This document shows positions 35,644 through 44,165 of a stretch of DNA of 64,000 nt, piece after piece; position 1 is the stretch's first letter, and every line of letters begins with the position of its first letter. This DNA comes from UBA2336 sp964419145 (lineage in GTDB: Bacteria > Bacteroidota > Bacteroidia > Cytophagales > Cyclobacteriaceae). Where the stretch lies: positions 496,001 to 560,000 of the forward strand of contig CAYQOM010000001.1 of the NCBI GenBank assembly GCA_964419145.1, in the 5' to 3' direction. The notes below the pieces were generated by a model. That model searched no databases. It saw nothing but the letters and a program-made list of their open reading frames with translations, and was not told the DNA's origin. Position numbers and translations under genes: made by a program.

Positions 35644-36264
35644 TTATTTCATCGCAGAGTCTCCCACAGGGGACTCTGCGAACGGCTCATTCAAATTTAC
35701 ATCTTTTAATTTTGCATAACTCACAACTTCATATCCACCCTGCTCACCGAACATATAGAATTTGGCTGAACTGTGTGGATAATCCCACGGCTGCTCTGCC
35801 AGATTCCATTTTCCCCGGCACGGGTTTTCATGAATATAATTCAGCTTCTGTTCTGTAAAATCATCCGCGTGACACACTTTCCAATCAAATGAGGGTTCGA
35901 ACACCTCGTGAAGTTTGCCTCGCTTACGATCAGTGTTGTTAACATACGATTCCAATTCAAGAAGCAGGTTCTTCTCTCCGCTGATCTTCAGTCGTTCGAT
36001 AAGTTCATAGGCCATAAACCGCTTTCCATTGCCAACAATCGCGTTGATGGATTTTCCTGAATTACGAAATCCGATTAATGCGTGAAGGTGGTTGGGCATA
36101 ATTACATAACCCAAAATAAAATGTCCTTTGCTCTTCAGGTAATCAAACCATTTGTAAACAACCGCATAACCATCAGCAATGGAGAAGAGGTGATGCCAAC
36201 CCCGGCAGGTTATTGTAATGAAATACAGGCCACTGTTTTCGTTTATCTGTTTACGTACACTCAT
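35644..36264 (-). mobile_element. REP-associated tyrosine transposase (RAYT), Y1/HUH family
   Basis: 206-residue intact TnpA_REP-like protein. LYFITITCRGWHHLF begins the Y1 fold; the HUH motif is MPNHLHALIGF (His59, His61) and the catalytic Tyr is likely Tyr143 in KLNYIHENPCRG. RAYTs recognise REP hairpins and are thought to have spread them. Here a REP hairpin (35653-35680) is inside the last codons of the gene, encoding AESPVGDSA, and a second lies upstream at 36312-36337 in opposite orientation. A third solitary copy is at 39121-39146. Confidence 0.88.
35653..35680 (-). repeat. REP hairpin inside the RAYT 3' end
   Basis: CGCAGAGTC (35653-35661) pairs with GACTCTGCG (35672-35680) with further CCC/GGG pairing inside. 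Read on the minus strand it aligns with the REP copies at 36312 and 39121 with a 2-base insertion in the loop. Confidence 0.85.
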
Positions 36265-36311
36265 GTGATAATAAAAATAACTCTTTATTTATAGGATTGG
36301 TGCCCGTGTAG

Positions 36312-36337
36312 CGCAGAGTCCCTGCGGAGACTCTGCG
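36312..36337 (+). repeat. REP hairpin upstream of the RAYT gene
   Basis: CGCAGAGTC and GACTCTGCG flank CCTGCGGA. The 26 bases are identical to the solitary copy at 39121-39146 and inverted relative to the copy inside the RAYT 3' end. Confidence 0.85.
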
Positions 36338-36392
36338 AAGAATGAGGGTGTAGAATTATCGATAAGCAAAAAATTAGAATGAATGGTTTCAT
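36338..36392 (-). pseudogene. 5' remnant of the gene split by the RAYT insertion
   Basis: ATG 36392 opens a signal-peptide-like frame MKPFILIFCLSIILHPHSS that runs straight into the REP hairpin at 36337 and soon stops. It fits the missing N-terminus of the remnant at 35469-35621: same strand, and the insertion lies exactly between them. The remaining upstream 250 bases to the haloperoxidase gene show no other gene. Confidence 0.35.
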
Positions 36393-36647
36393 GGTGGTTA
36401 TTAGTTATCACTTGAACATGGGCCGCTATTACCAACCGTTATGGAGTATGACTTTGTATACGAATTATCAGACGAATTGTTGAACTGTGTTATGCCCTTC
36501 GAAATCCTCGTTGTAAAGGGCTTTCGGCTTCAAGATGAAGGCCAACATCCCTAACAAAAATACTTTTCACAAAGAGAAAGATACTTTTTTCAAAAGGAGA
36601 CTTGATACCCCCATCCGTTTTGGTGTTTGAAACAAACCATTCAAATT

Positions 36648-37925
36648 ATGAAGCAACTCATTTCATTTCTGCTGCTGGCTACAGCCCTTTCATTTTCAGC
36701 CCTGGGCACTGAGCGCCCCACCAGTGACAATCCATTCAAAAATTATTCAAATGACATTATTCTGAAATGGAATGCTATCGCGCTGGAAACCATGTCTACC
36801 CCGGCTTACGATCCCATGGTTGGTTCACGCATCTTTACCATGGTCCATTTGGCCATGCACGATGCCTTGAATAACATCGAACCTGTTTTCGAAACGTACC
36901 TCGCACACCAGCAAGAGCGGAAGGCTGACCCCATCGCGGCTATTGCTGCCGCAGCCTATACGGTGTTGGTAGAAACCTATCCTCAAAAGAAAGAACAGCT
37001 GGATGAGGCCCTGGCCGAGTCGCTCAAAGACATAAAATCGAACGAATCCAGGCAACTGGGTATCAGCATGGGCACCAAAGTGGGGAAAGCCATTTTCGCG
37101 CTGCGAAAAGACGATGGTGCCTTTCAAAATCCTGTGGTAGAGTTGAACAACCCGAAAATTCCCGGCATGTACCAGCCTGTTCCACCCATGCCCTTTGTAT
37201 ACGCACCCTTTTGGGCAACACTATCCACTTTTGGCTTGAAGATGCCCGACCAATTCCGGGTGCAGCCCATGCCCGGCCTGACCAGCGATGCATACACACA
37301 ACATTACAATGAGGTAAAATTGAAAGGCGCGAAAGTAAACAGCACACGCACAGCCGAAGAAACCGCTATCGCAAAGTATTGGTATGAGTTTTCTGAAGTG
37401 GGCTGGAACCGCATAGCCACCGTGGTAGCAGCCGACCAAAAATTGGATCTCTACAACACCGCGCGCCTGCTGGCATTGGTGAATATGGCGATGGCCGATT
37501 CGTACATTGCCGGATGGGACGCCAAGTTCTTCTACAATTTCTGGAGACCATTTACTGCCATACGCGCTGCCGCTACCGATGGCAACGAACAAACCACTGA
37601 AGATGTAGCCTGGGAACCTTTGCTGAACACTCCGCCCGTTCAGGATTATCCTTCTACACACAGCATTTTAGGAAATGCCGCAGCTACCGTGTTGAGTGAA
37701 TTGGTTGGAAAGAGCACCACCTTTACCATGACTTCGCCTACGGCCGAACCCGGCCAAAGCAGCCGTACATTTTCTTCTTTCAAACAAGCGGCCATTGAAA
37801 ATGCTGACTCGCGCGTGTTTGCAGGCTTGCATTTCAGATTCTCATGCGATCGCGGACTGGAGATGGGCAACCAAATAGGTTCCTACATTGAAAAAACACA
37901 ATTGAGGCCCAGGTCGGGTAGCTGA
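36648..37925 (+). CDS. Vanadium-dependent haloperoxidase / PAP2-like phosphatase
   Basis: About 425 residues with a signal peptide (MKQLISFLLLATALSFSALG). The vanadate/phosphate pocket motifs are seen: YNFWRPFTAIRAA, YPSTHSILGNAAATVL and FAGLHFRFSCDRGLEMG with the His next to the bound oxyanion. The family oxidises halides with peroxide or acts as an acid phosphatase; halide choice cannot be read. The start at ATG 36648 is preferred to TTG 36627. An AraC regulator follows on the same strand and may control it. Confidence 0.85.
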   Translation: MKQLISFLLLATALSFSALGTERPTSDNPFKNYSNDIILKWNAIALETMSTPAYDPMVGSRIFTMVHLAMHDALNNIEPVFETYLAHQQERKADPIAAIAAAAYTVLVETYPQKKEQLDEALAESLKDIKSNESRQLGISMGTKVGKAIFALRKDDGAFQNPVVELNNPKIPGMYQPVPPMPFVYAPFWATLSTFGLKMPDQFRVQPMPGLTSDAYTQHYNEVKLKGAKVNSTRTAEETAIAKYWYEFSEVGWNRIATVVAADQKLDLYNTARLLALVNMAMADSYIAGWDAKFFYNFWRPFTAIRAAATDGNEQTTEDVAWEPLLNTPPVQDYPSTHSILGNAAATVLSELVGKSTTFTMTSPTAEPGQSSRTFSSFKQAAIENADSRVFAGLHFRFSCDRGLEMGNQIGSYIEKTQLRPRSGS

Positions 37926-37940
37926 TGGGTAACCCAATTA

Positions 37941-37994
37941 CTTAGAAGCCAGCTCAAAAATCCGCGTTGATGTCGGGTTGAGCTGGCTTCTAAG
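37941..37994 (+). repeat. Perfect 17-bp inverted repeat
   Basis: CTTAGAAGCCAGCTCAA (37941-37957) and its exact complement (37978-37994) flank a 20-base loop, between the haloperoxidase and AraC genes. There is no T run, so it is not a standard terminator; a protein-binding dyad or an RNA stability hairpin is possible. Confidence 0.75.
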
Positions 37995-38068
37995 CTATTT
38001 CGATAAATGCGAAACGAAATAGACGTACATACGTTCAACCTAATGCTCATCACGTACAGGCATCGGTT

Positions 38069-39076
38069 ATGAATGGTAATCTCCACGAAGAAATCATCCA
38101 CACAGTTGGAAGTGCATTAACCGCATCTGAGGATTGTGATATCGAACGGCATTCAAAACTTGGCACATTCAAGTGCCATATTGAAACACAAAAAGACCTG
38201 ACCATTGTAAGGCGGCAATTTGCCGTAGCCGATGCACCGGTTGAAATTCCTTTTTCAAACAGCAGGCCCGGTATTCAAATGATCTTCTCGCTGGATGCGC
38301 CCACCTATTTCAGAAATCGTAACAAACCCTTATGGATGGCACCCCAAAGCCATAGCCTGAATTTTCTGAGCCAATACGAGTGCAGGAATTTACTTACCGC
38401 CAACACACGGCAAAACGACATGGTTCTGCGTCTCGATAAGGACTTCTACAGCGATTTGATGTTGAGACTCATTGCCACACAAGAAGATCGTCTTCCGGTT
38501 ATGATATTTCAGCACCAGGAATTCAATACCATCAACCAACACCTGCAGGCAGACGCAGGGATTTCGGGTTTGTTAAAAAATATTATGGAGTGCCCCTTTA
38601 CCGGCACCATGCGCCACACTTTTGTACGCGAGCATATTAAGGCGTTACTGATGCTACAACTCTTCCACTTCAGCCACGTGGTAACAGGCGAAGCAATCAG
38701 CCTCCCAACCAAAATCAGTCAGGCCGACCGGGAAGTGCTGAATGAAGTGAAGTTATATATCGACCAGCGGTTTCTCGAGCCCACCTCGCTGCACGAACTA
38801 ACGGTGCACTTTGGCATTAACGAATTCAAACTCAAACACGGGTTCAAAGTTTTGTTCGACACGTCACCCATCCGGTATTTACAGCAAAAACGTTTGGAGT
38901 ACAGCCGCGTGCTCTTAAACGATACACACCTTACCCTGCAACAAATTGCCGACAGCATTGGCTATCAGCATACCGCCAACTTTACCACAGCCTTTAAAAA
39001 AATGTTTGGTCAATCGCCTTCGGCCTACCGCAAAAGCATAGACCAATCCATCAACGAGCTTGTATCAATCGGCTAG
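38069..39076 (+). CDS. AraC-family transcriptional regulator
   Basis: 335 residues. The first 220 form a ligand-sensing region without recognised motifs; the C-terminal 100 are two helix-turn-helix units (LHELTVHFGINEFKLKHGFK and LTLQQIADSIGYQHTANFTT) ending in FKKMFGQSPSAYRKS. Presumably regulates adjacent genes; the haloperoxidase gene upstream is the obvious candidate. Confidence 0.9.
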   Translation: MNGNLHEEIIHTVGSALTASEDCDIERHSKLGTFKCHIETQKDLTIVRRQFAVADAPVEIPFSNSRPGIQMIFSLDAPTYFRNRNKPLWMAPQSHSLNFLSQYECRNLLTANTRQNDMVLRLDKDFYSDLMLRLIATQEDRLPVMIFQHQEFNTINQHLQADAGISGLLKNIMECPFTGTMRHTFVREHIKALLMLQLFHFSHVVTGEAISLPTKISQADREVLNEVKLYIDQRFLEPTSLHELTVHFGINEFKLKHGFKVLFDTSPIRYLQQKRLEYSRVLLNDTHLTLQQIADSIGYQHTANFTTAFKKMFGQSPSAYRKSIDQSINELVSIG

Positions 39077-39120
39077 TGTAGGGGAGCCGTGAGAATTTCC
39101 TGGACTTGTAATGCACTCCT

Positions 39121-39146
39121 CGCAGAGTCCCTGCGGAGACTCTGCG
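39121..39146 (+). repeat. Solitary REP hairpin
   Basis: Identical over 26 bases to the REP copy at 36312-36337: arms CGCAGAGTC and GACTCTGCG with core CCTGCGGA. It lies just after the AraC gene, away from the transposase, as expected of a REP spread in trans. Confidence 0.85.
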
Positions 39147-39186
39147 GAGAATAAATAAAAACACGGTGTTGGTAGCTGTGCCATAC

Positions 39187-39780
39187 TTAGTTGTTAACTG
39201 GTCCACCTGCCCCAAAATTAATTTTTTGTCCATTTGAAAAGTGAAGCTCGGATGTAAAGATCATTGATTCGTAAATTTTCTCAGGATTTGAATAAAGGTC
39301 TAAAATCGTCCCAACAGTTAATATATACATTTCACCTGGCTCGATTTTTATGTTAAGTCTTGAAAGCCTTTCAAGTCCTTGGTCTTTAAATTTTTTAATT
39401 TCTTCCGAGTCAATTTCGTTTAATGTTAAAGAGTCAGGTATTTGAAATATTTTATATGAGATCTTGTCCTTATGAATGTCCGTTGAACCTTTTTCGGTGG
39501 TTACTATTAAGCCTGAAGCATTATGTGGTTTTAGACCAATAAGAGTGACTGCTTTGTTTCCATTATTTGAAATAAATGCTCTATATAAACCAAAGTGTTT
39601 TCTAAGTCCATCAGAATCCTCGAAGTCCCCAGCAATTAGCTGGTCATTGATTAAACTTATATCGGCTTTATTTGTGATTATTTAAAAATAGAGTGAGAGC
39701 CCAGCAAATAGTAGAGCGACAAACCCAATTAACTCTCCCCAGCCAATCTTTTTCTCAAACTGAAACAAACGTGATGGCAT
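39187..39780 (-). pseudogene. Membrane-anchored protein gene broken by one in-frame TAA
   Basis: From ATG 39780 the frame reads MPSRLFQFEKKIGWGELIGF then VALLFAGLSLYF, a transmembrane anchor, and stops at TAA (39684-39682, codon 33). The same frame continues for another 164 codons, KADISLINDQLIAGDFEDSD onward to GAGGPVNN-stop at 39187, with ordinary coding character and no other break. The simplest reading is a single CAA-to-TAA (or similar) mutation. The soluble part looks like a beta-rich extracytoplasmic domain; no family recognised. It lies directly downstream of the PHP-SMC operon on the same strand. Confidence 0.65.
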
Positions 39781-39950
39781 AGTATTTAATTCTTAAAGTT
39801 CGAAACCAAATTTTTCCGTTCCGTATCTGTCCTTTATTCCAAAAAGTTACTCTATCTAAAAAACCACTTAACATCTTCAAATAGCGACTCTTGGATTAAT
39901 CCCTGAAGGGTCTACCTCTCTAACCTCATTGCATTTGTCATTTTGTTCAA

Positions 39951-40664
39951 TTATCTGAATTTAAGTTTTCTAACTTCCGAAATTGGAATGCATTCAGTAT
40001 AACCACTTTTCCTTTTAACAAATATAAAGTTGTCTGTTTTGCCCAAATACAAATTACCTGAATCATTGTCACAGTCAATTAATTCAGCTGATGTTTGGAT
40101 TGATGCAGTAACGCGTCCCTTTTTCGTTTCTATAATGTCACGTTGTGCCAATAAGAGAATAGATGCACTTATTATAATTGGAAATAATATAATAGCATTA
40201 GCATCAGTGATCTCTACCTTTCCGTCACTTGCCTTTGACATCGACAGATATGTTAGAGTCTGAATTAAGCAAAAGATTAATACATATATAACTACATAGT
40301 TTAAGCTTAAGACGTCAAATAACAGTAGTAGTCCTAAGATCAAACTTAGAATTACAAAGAGCACGATGAATCTATATTTCTTACCGTAAACAATGACTAA
40401 TAAATTGTTATAGAATGTTTCAATGTCTAAGTTCGACTTTCTATGAAGGTAGTTCATTAGTGGAATCGTCTGTATAAGCATTACTAAGACATATATCAAT
40501 AATAAGTTGATGTCGTCAAGGAACGATGTAATTATCTCTGAGAAACTAAGGAATTCAACGATGCGAATGTTAAAAGCGTAGTAATAGACGATCAGCTTTA
40601 AAACTCCGCAAAAGATAAGAACTGCCCCGGAGAGTGATGATATTTTTAATAATCTGTCCAGCAT
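39951..40664 (-). CDS. Multi-pass membrane protein coupled to the PHP-SMC ATPase
   Basis: 237 residues. About five transmembrane helices (for example LLLIYVLVMLIQTIPLM, FIVLFVILSLILGLLLLF, IILFPIIISASILLL) are followed by a polar C-terminal domain of about 65 residues (AELIDCDNDSGNLYLGKTDN, FIFVKRKSGY). No family is recognised. It starts one base after the stop of the 1017-residue ATPase gene, so translation is almost certainly coupled. In systems with an ATPase or nuclease sensor followed by a membrane protein, the latter is often the toxic effector or an anchor; that is inference here. Confidence 0.7.
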   Translation of the reverse strand: MLDRLLKISSLSGAVLIFCGVLKLIVYYYAFNIRIVEFLSFSEIITSFLDDINLLLIYVLVMLIQTIPLMNYLHRKSNLDIETFYNNLLVIVYGKKYRFIVLFVILSLILGLLLLFDVLSLNYVVIYVLIFCLIQTLTYLSMSKASDGKVEITDANAIILFPIIISASILLLAQRDIIETKKGRVTASIQTSAELIDCDNDSGNLYLGKTDNFIFVKRKSGYTECIPISEVRKLKFR

Positions 40665-40665
40665 A

Positions 40666-43600
40666 TTATGTGCGAGGTATTACTTTGTATTTAGTGTCTC
40701 TGGTGTCAAAGGCTTCATATGTTCCCTCTAAGATATCTACTACTGTCCTGTTTATAACAGGGTTTTCTAATGCGCCAGAATTGATAAGAACTTTGTTTCT
40801 ATTATGTTTTTCAATGGTAACATGAATAATCTGATCTGCATCACAAACAACTGCTAGATTCGGATTATGCGTTACAATTATAACCTGTCTTTTTTCCTTT
40901 GCTTTTTTGATAAACTGTGCTAATAGTCGGAATACGCTTTGGTTATCTAGATTTTCCTCAGGTTGGTCTATAACTAAAGGGATGTCATTTCGATCCAGCG
41001 CCAAATAGAATATTAGCAATAAAGCGCCCCGCTCGCCAGGTGACAGCTCAGATATGTTCTTTTCGTTTAGTTTGAGTTTATATGTTGGTTCTAAATATTC
41101 AAGGCCAAACAAAAAATTGTAAAGATCATCAACCGAATACCCTCCCTTAAGTTGTTTGTCGATTTCTCTCTTAGCATCTTCAAAACCATTTCGCTTGTCA
41201 AACTTCAAGTGATCGACAATTGTACTTAAAAGTGAAACAATACCTTCGGGTGTCTCCCACTCATTATTTGTCAAGATGTCATTAATTTTTTTTCTCCCTT
41301 CTTCAACACCTATAAAACTACCTTTGGCACCGGCATTTATATGGGATAAGAACTTGTCATCAAACCCTTTCAATTTATTTTCTATATCCAATTGAATTTC
41401 ATACTTCTCCAGAACACCACCATAGTTTGAAATAAAATCTGTTATCGGTTTGTAGAATGTTCGATAAACATCAAGAATGTCTAGTTTCTTTTTAAATAAT
41501 CTTAGTAGAATGTTTTTCCTGCTTTCAATAGCAGCAAGTATCTCAGAAGGTAATATCGTTGAAATATATTTTAATTCTGATTCTAAATGGTTAATTGACC
41601 CCGGTATTGAGATGTCACCTAAAATTTCACCTTCTATTTTTGACCAATGAGCGAGATCGTCAATGTATTTCTGATAATTCTTTGATGGTTCGTCTAGAAT
41701 TTCCTGAAGAACTTTAATTTCATTTTTTTGCTGTTCTATTTTGGCTAAAAGACTTTCAGGATTGTTTGGATTTAGTAGAGATTCAACTTGACTTATAACT
41801 TCATTGAGTTCTTCGATTTTTGAGTCAATTGGATCGGTTTCTATCTTGAATGATACTACATCATCAATCGGAATGTTATGTAATTTAAGAGTTGGCGTAA
41901 TTTCATTAACTACTCTTGAGTAACTACCTTCAAGTAGTTTTATTGAGCTTAGTATTTTTTCAAGAGAAGCTTTGGTAAGCAATGTTGCTTTTTGTTTAGA
42001 CGTATTTTCAGTTAATGCGGTTTCAAGTGCAGTCTGGCTTTTTCTGGCGGCTGAAATTTTGTCTGAGATCTCTTTATTCTTTTCAATTATGGTCGGATCA
42101 GTTGGCGGCTCAATTGTATTAGGTCTATTATTTTGATGGGCAGCCAAATCTTTCTTTTTCAGTTCTAGGTTACTTTCAACTTGCTCTTTGTATGATGTTG
42201 AGTCCTTTTTCTCGAGATCCACTATTATTCTGTTAGACTCCCTTAATTCAATTAGTATTTGATGAATTTCGTTTTGAATTGAATTACTTCTAAAGTTTTC
42301 CAATTCGAGAAGGTTTGTCTTTCCATATTTTTCAGTATCAGGTATGTGAGTGAAAATCACAGTTCGTAATTCTGTTAAAAAATCTTGATGATTTTCGTTG
42401 CATAGTTTCTCAAGAAATCCTTGAGGAATATATTTTACGTTTTCTACTGAGGCTGGATGAGGATTTGTGTTAAGGTTCTGTTCATCCTTTGTGTTGCTCT
42501 CCCATGTTAATGCTGCTTTAAAACTTTCAGACCTGTTTGGTCTTAGAGCTCGAAATTTTGATTTCTCAAGAAATGAGAAATCGTCATAATGTGGAGTGTT
42601 CCCAACTAAACCAATACAATCGGTCAACGCGCTTTTGCCATTCCCTTTGTTTCCTATAATAGCGACTAAGCCGGAGTTAATTTCTATTTCAATATTTTCA
42701 AACCAAGTTTCGTCCAAACTAGATGTCCCCAGTTTTTCAAAGGATACTTTTTTAATATATCGATTTGGATTCTCTCGTACCCTTTTAAGTAGAGGTGGAT
42801 TGTCACCCACAAAGATTCTTGTACTCTCTTTTGCTACTTGCTTAAGCCCTTCAAAAGTAGTGTTAGCTTTTAACCATGTGAAACAGTTGCCGATCCTCCG
42901 TTCTGGGGTTGTTTCGCTGCTAAATTTATGTGCGTCACTACAGTCAAGCAATTTGTCATTTACTTTTTGTTCTGTTAATTTCTCCTTTTGCCTATTGTAG
43001 GTATCAGCCTTTTCGAGCGCTGTGAAGACGAAGTCGGATTTGTTAATGATATTTTTTTTGACTCCGGGTGAGCCATCCCACCGCATTGTGTCCCATTCTG
43101 ATTTGCCAACTGCTGTTAAGTACTTGTCTTTGAATGTACCAGCAGATAATTTTTCAAAAATTACATCGAAGTTAAATGCAAGGCTGTTGAACCCCGTTTT
43201 AATATCAGACGTGTTTATCGGTTTAGATGAGCTCTCTTTAATCTTTTTACCTAGTTGTATTAGAGTTTCAGGGGTGACAACTTCGTTAAAGTCTTCCTCA
43301 CCACTCTCAGCATCAATTTTTAGTTTATGTTGGATCGCTTTTAAGAAATTTGCTTCAATAACATCTGGATTCAGGTCGTTTGAGAAAATAATATGAAAGT
43401 TGACTCTCTTCCATGGGTCATCACTCCCTAATGATGCAAATTTATCAAGTCTTAATTCAATTATTGGGAGAATTAAATCGATGTTCTTCAGCCTACCATT
43501 CTTTTTGTATTCGATGACTTTTCTGTAACCATCTAGAAAGATATAGTCATTAACACCAATTGTTTTGAACTCAGCGGGTAAGCATTCAAGATCAGTAATA

Positions 43601-43719
43601 AATTTTTCCCAAACTTCGGGTGTAGAACCGCCATACTCTTGTACTATTGATGATGGGGTGTGGATATGAAGGTCCCACTTTGCCCACTCGGAACCTCTTG
43701 AAAACTGATTGATGCTCAT
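40666..43719 (-). CDS. PHP-domain/SMC-like ATPase (TrlF-like)
   Basis: 1017 residues. Residues 1-300 are a PHP phosphoesterase domain with KWDLHIHTPSS (His18, His20), NFHIIFSND (His109) and DCSDAH (Asp262, His264), so the metal site looks complete. An ABC/SMC ATPase follows: Walker A GNKGNGKS (356-363), a central coiled-coil of about 400 residues, signature ELSPGERGALLLIF (about 891), Walker B IPLVIDQPEENLDN (Asp918) and H-loop VTHNP (His951). This order matches proteins annotated as TrlF-family ATPases, which occur in defence islands. It may sense foreign DNA and cut nucleic acid or a nucleotide. Upstream of a coupled membrane gene; base composition is more A/T rich than neighbours. Confidence 0.85.
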   Translation of the reverse strand: MSINQFSRGSEWAKWDLHIHTPSSIVQEYGGSTPEVWEKFITDLECLPAEFKTIGVNDYIFLDGYRKVIEYKKNGRLKNIDLILPIIELRLDKFASLGSDDPWKRVNFHIIFSNDLNPDVIEANFLKAIQHKLKIDAESGEEDFNEVVTPETLIQLGKKIKESSSKPINTSDIKTGFNSLAFNFDVIFEKLSAGTFKDKYLTAVGKSEWDTMRWDGSPGVKKNIINKSDFVFTALEKADTYNRQKEKLTEQKVNDKLLDCSDAHKFSSETTPERRIGNCFTWLKANTTFEGLKQVAKESTRIFVGDNPPLLKRVRENPNRYIKKVSFEKLGTSSLDETWFENIEIEINSGLVAIIGNKGNGKSALTDCIGLVGNTPHYDDFSFLEKSKFRALRPNRSESFKAALTWESNTKDEQNLNTNPHPASVENVKYIPQGFLEKLCNENHQDFLTELRTVIFTHIPDTEKYGKTNLLELENFRSNSIQNEIHQILIELRESNRIIVDLEKKDSTSYKEQVESNLELKKKDLAAHQNNRPNTIEPPTDPTIIEKNKEISDKISAARKSQTALETALTENTSKQKATLLTKASLEKILSSIKLLEGSYSRVVNEITPTLKLHNIPIDDVVSFKIETDPIDSKIEELNEVISQVESLLNPNNPESLLAKIEQQKNEIKVLQEILDEPSKNYQKYIDDLAHWSKIEGEILGDISIPGSINHLESELKYISTILPSEILAAIESRKNILLRLFKKKLDILDVYRTFYKPITDFISNYGGVLEKYEIQLDIENKLKGFDDKFLSHINAGAKGSFIGVEEGRKKINDILTNNEWETPEGIVSLLSTIVDHLKFDKRNGFEDAKREIDKQLKGGYSVDDLYNFLFGLEYLEPTYKLKLNEKNISELSPGERGALLLIFYLALDRNDIPLVIDQPEENLDNQSVFRLLAQFIKKAKEKRQVIIVTHNPNLAVVCDADQIIHVTIEKHNRNKVLINSGALENPVINRTVVDILEGTYEAFDTRDTKYKVIPRT

Positions 43720-44165
43720 ATAGACAATTTGTTACTAGCGAAAATATGAAAAATCAAAATGTGATGTTCTTAATTAGAGATATTTGGCTCTTTCCATAGC
43801 GGTGGTTTCTGCGGCTATGGTGTATGCCAAATGTGTGTGGTCGGTCATATCTATAGTTGATGTCACTCGTATGTTTATCTCTTGCTTACCTTTTAACCAC
43901 ACTCTTGTCCCGTGGAGAGTTTATACTAGTGCAATGTTACCTGTTAATCTTTATTTCTTATTGTCTGCGGAGACGAATCCTTGAATTAACAAAGTCATTG
44001 TCCGCGGACGAGGGATATTGGCGGTAAAAACTGTATTCCACCCGTTACACATATCTCTCTCTATAGGCAGCCTATATACTCCCTGAACTTACAAAAAAGT
44101 TTTTTAACGGTGTGTATTGGTAGGAGTAACTCCTATGCGTTTGGGAAAATTGGTATGGTTTCGGG
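43720..44165. other. Gene-poor spacer with a remnant and dispersed dyads
   Basis: No intact gene is visible. It includes the remnant frame 43775-43999, GTCC/GGAC-type dyads near 44001-44022, and TAGGAGTAACTCCTA at 44131-44145. A motif TTAACGGTGTGT near 44105-44120 recurs as TAACGGGGTGT near 46810. Confidence 0.5.
43775..43999 (-). pseudogene. Short decayed gene with two in-frame stops
   Basis: From ATG 43999 the frame reads MTLLIQGFVSADNKK, TAA, RLTGNIALV, TAA, then TLHGTRVWLKGKQEINIRVT, STIDMTDHTHLAYTIAAETT and AMERAKYL with a stop at 43775. The last 48 codons look like genuine protein. Both stops are TAA. An open plus-strand frame over the same bases (43784-43984) has a less natural composition and is taken as its shadow. 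Family not recognised. Confidence 0.3.

Noticed and set aside
39781..39950. A 39-codon minus-strand ORF (MLSGFLDRVTFWNKGQIRNG...) before the broken gene
   Set aside because: It overlaps the start of the broken gene in another frame, has no recognisable feature and may be chance; left as non-coding.
39187..43999. TAA used as a sense codon in the PHP-SMC region
   Set aside because: Three in-frame TAA codons occur in two broken frames, but the neighbouring intact genes end normally, so mutation is the simpler explanation.
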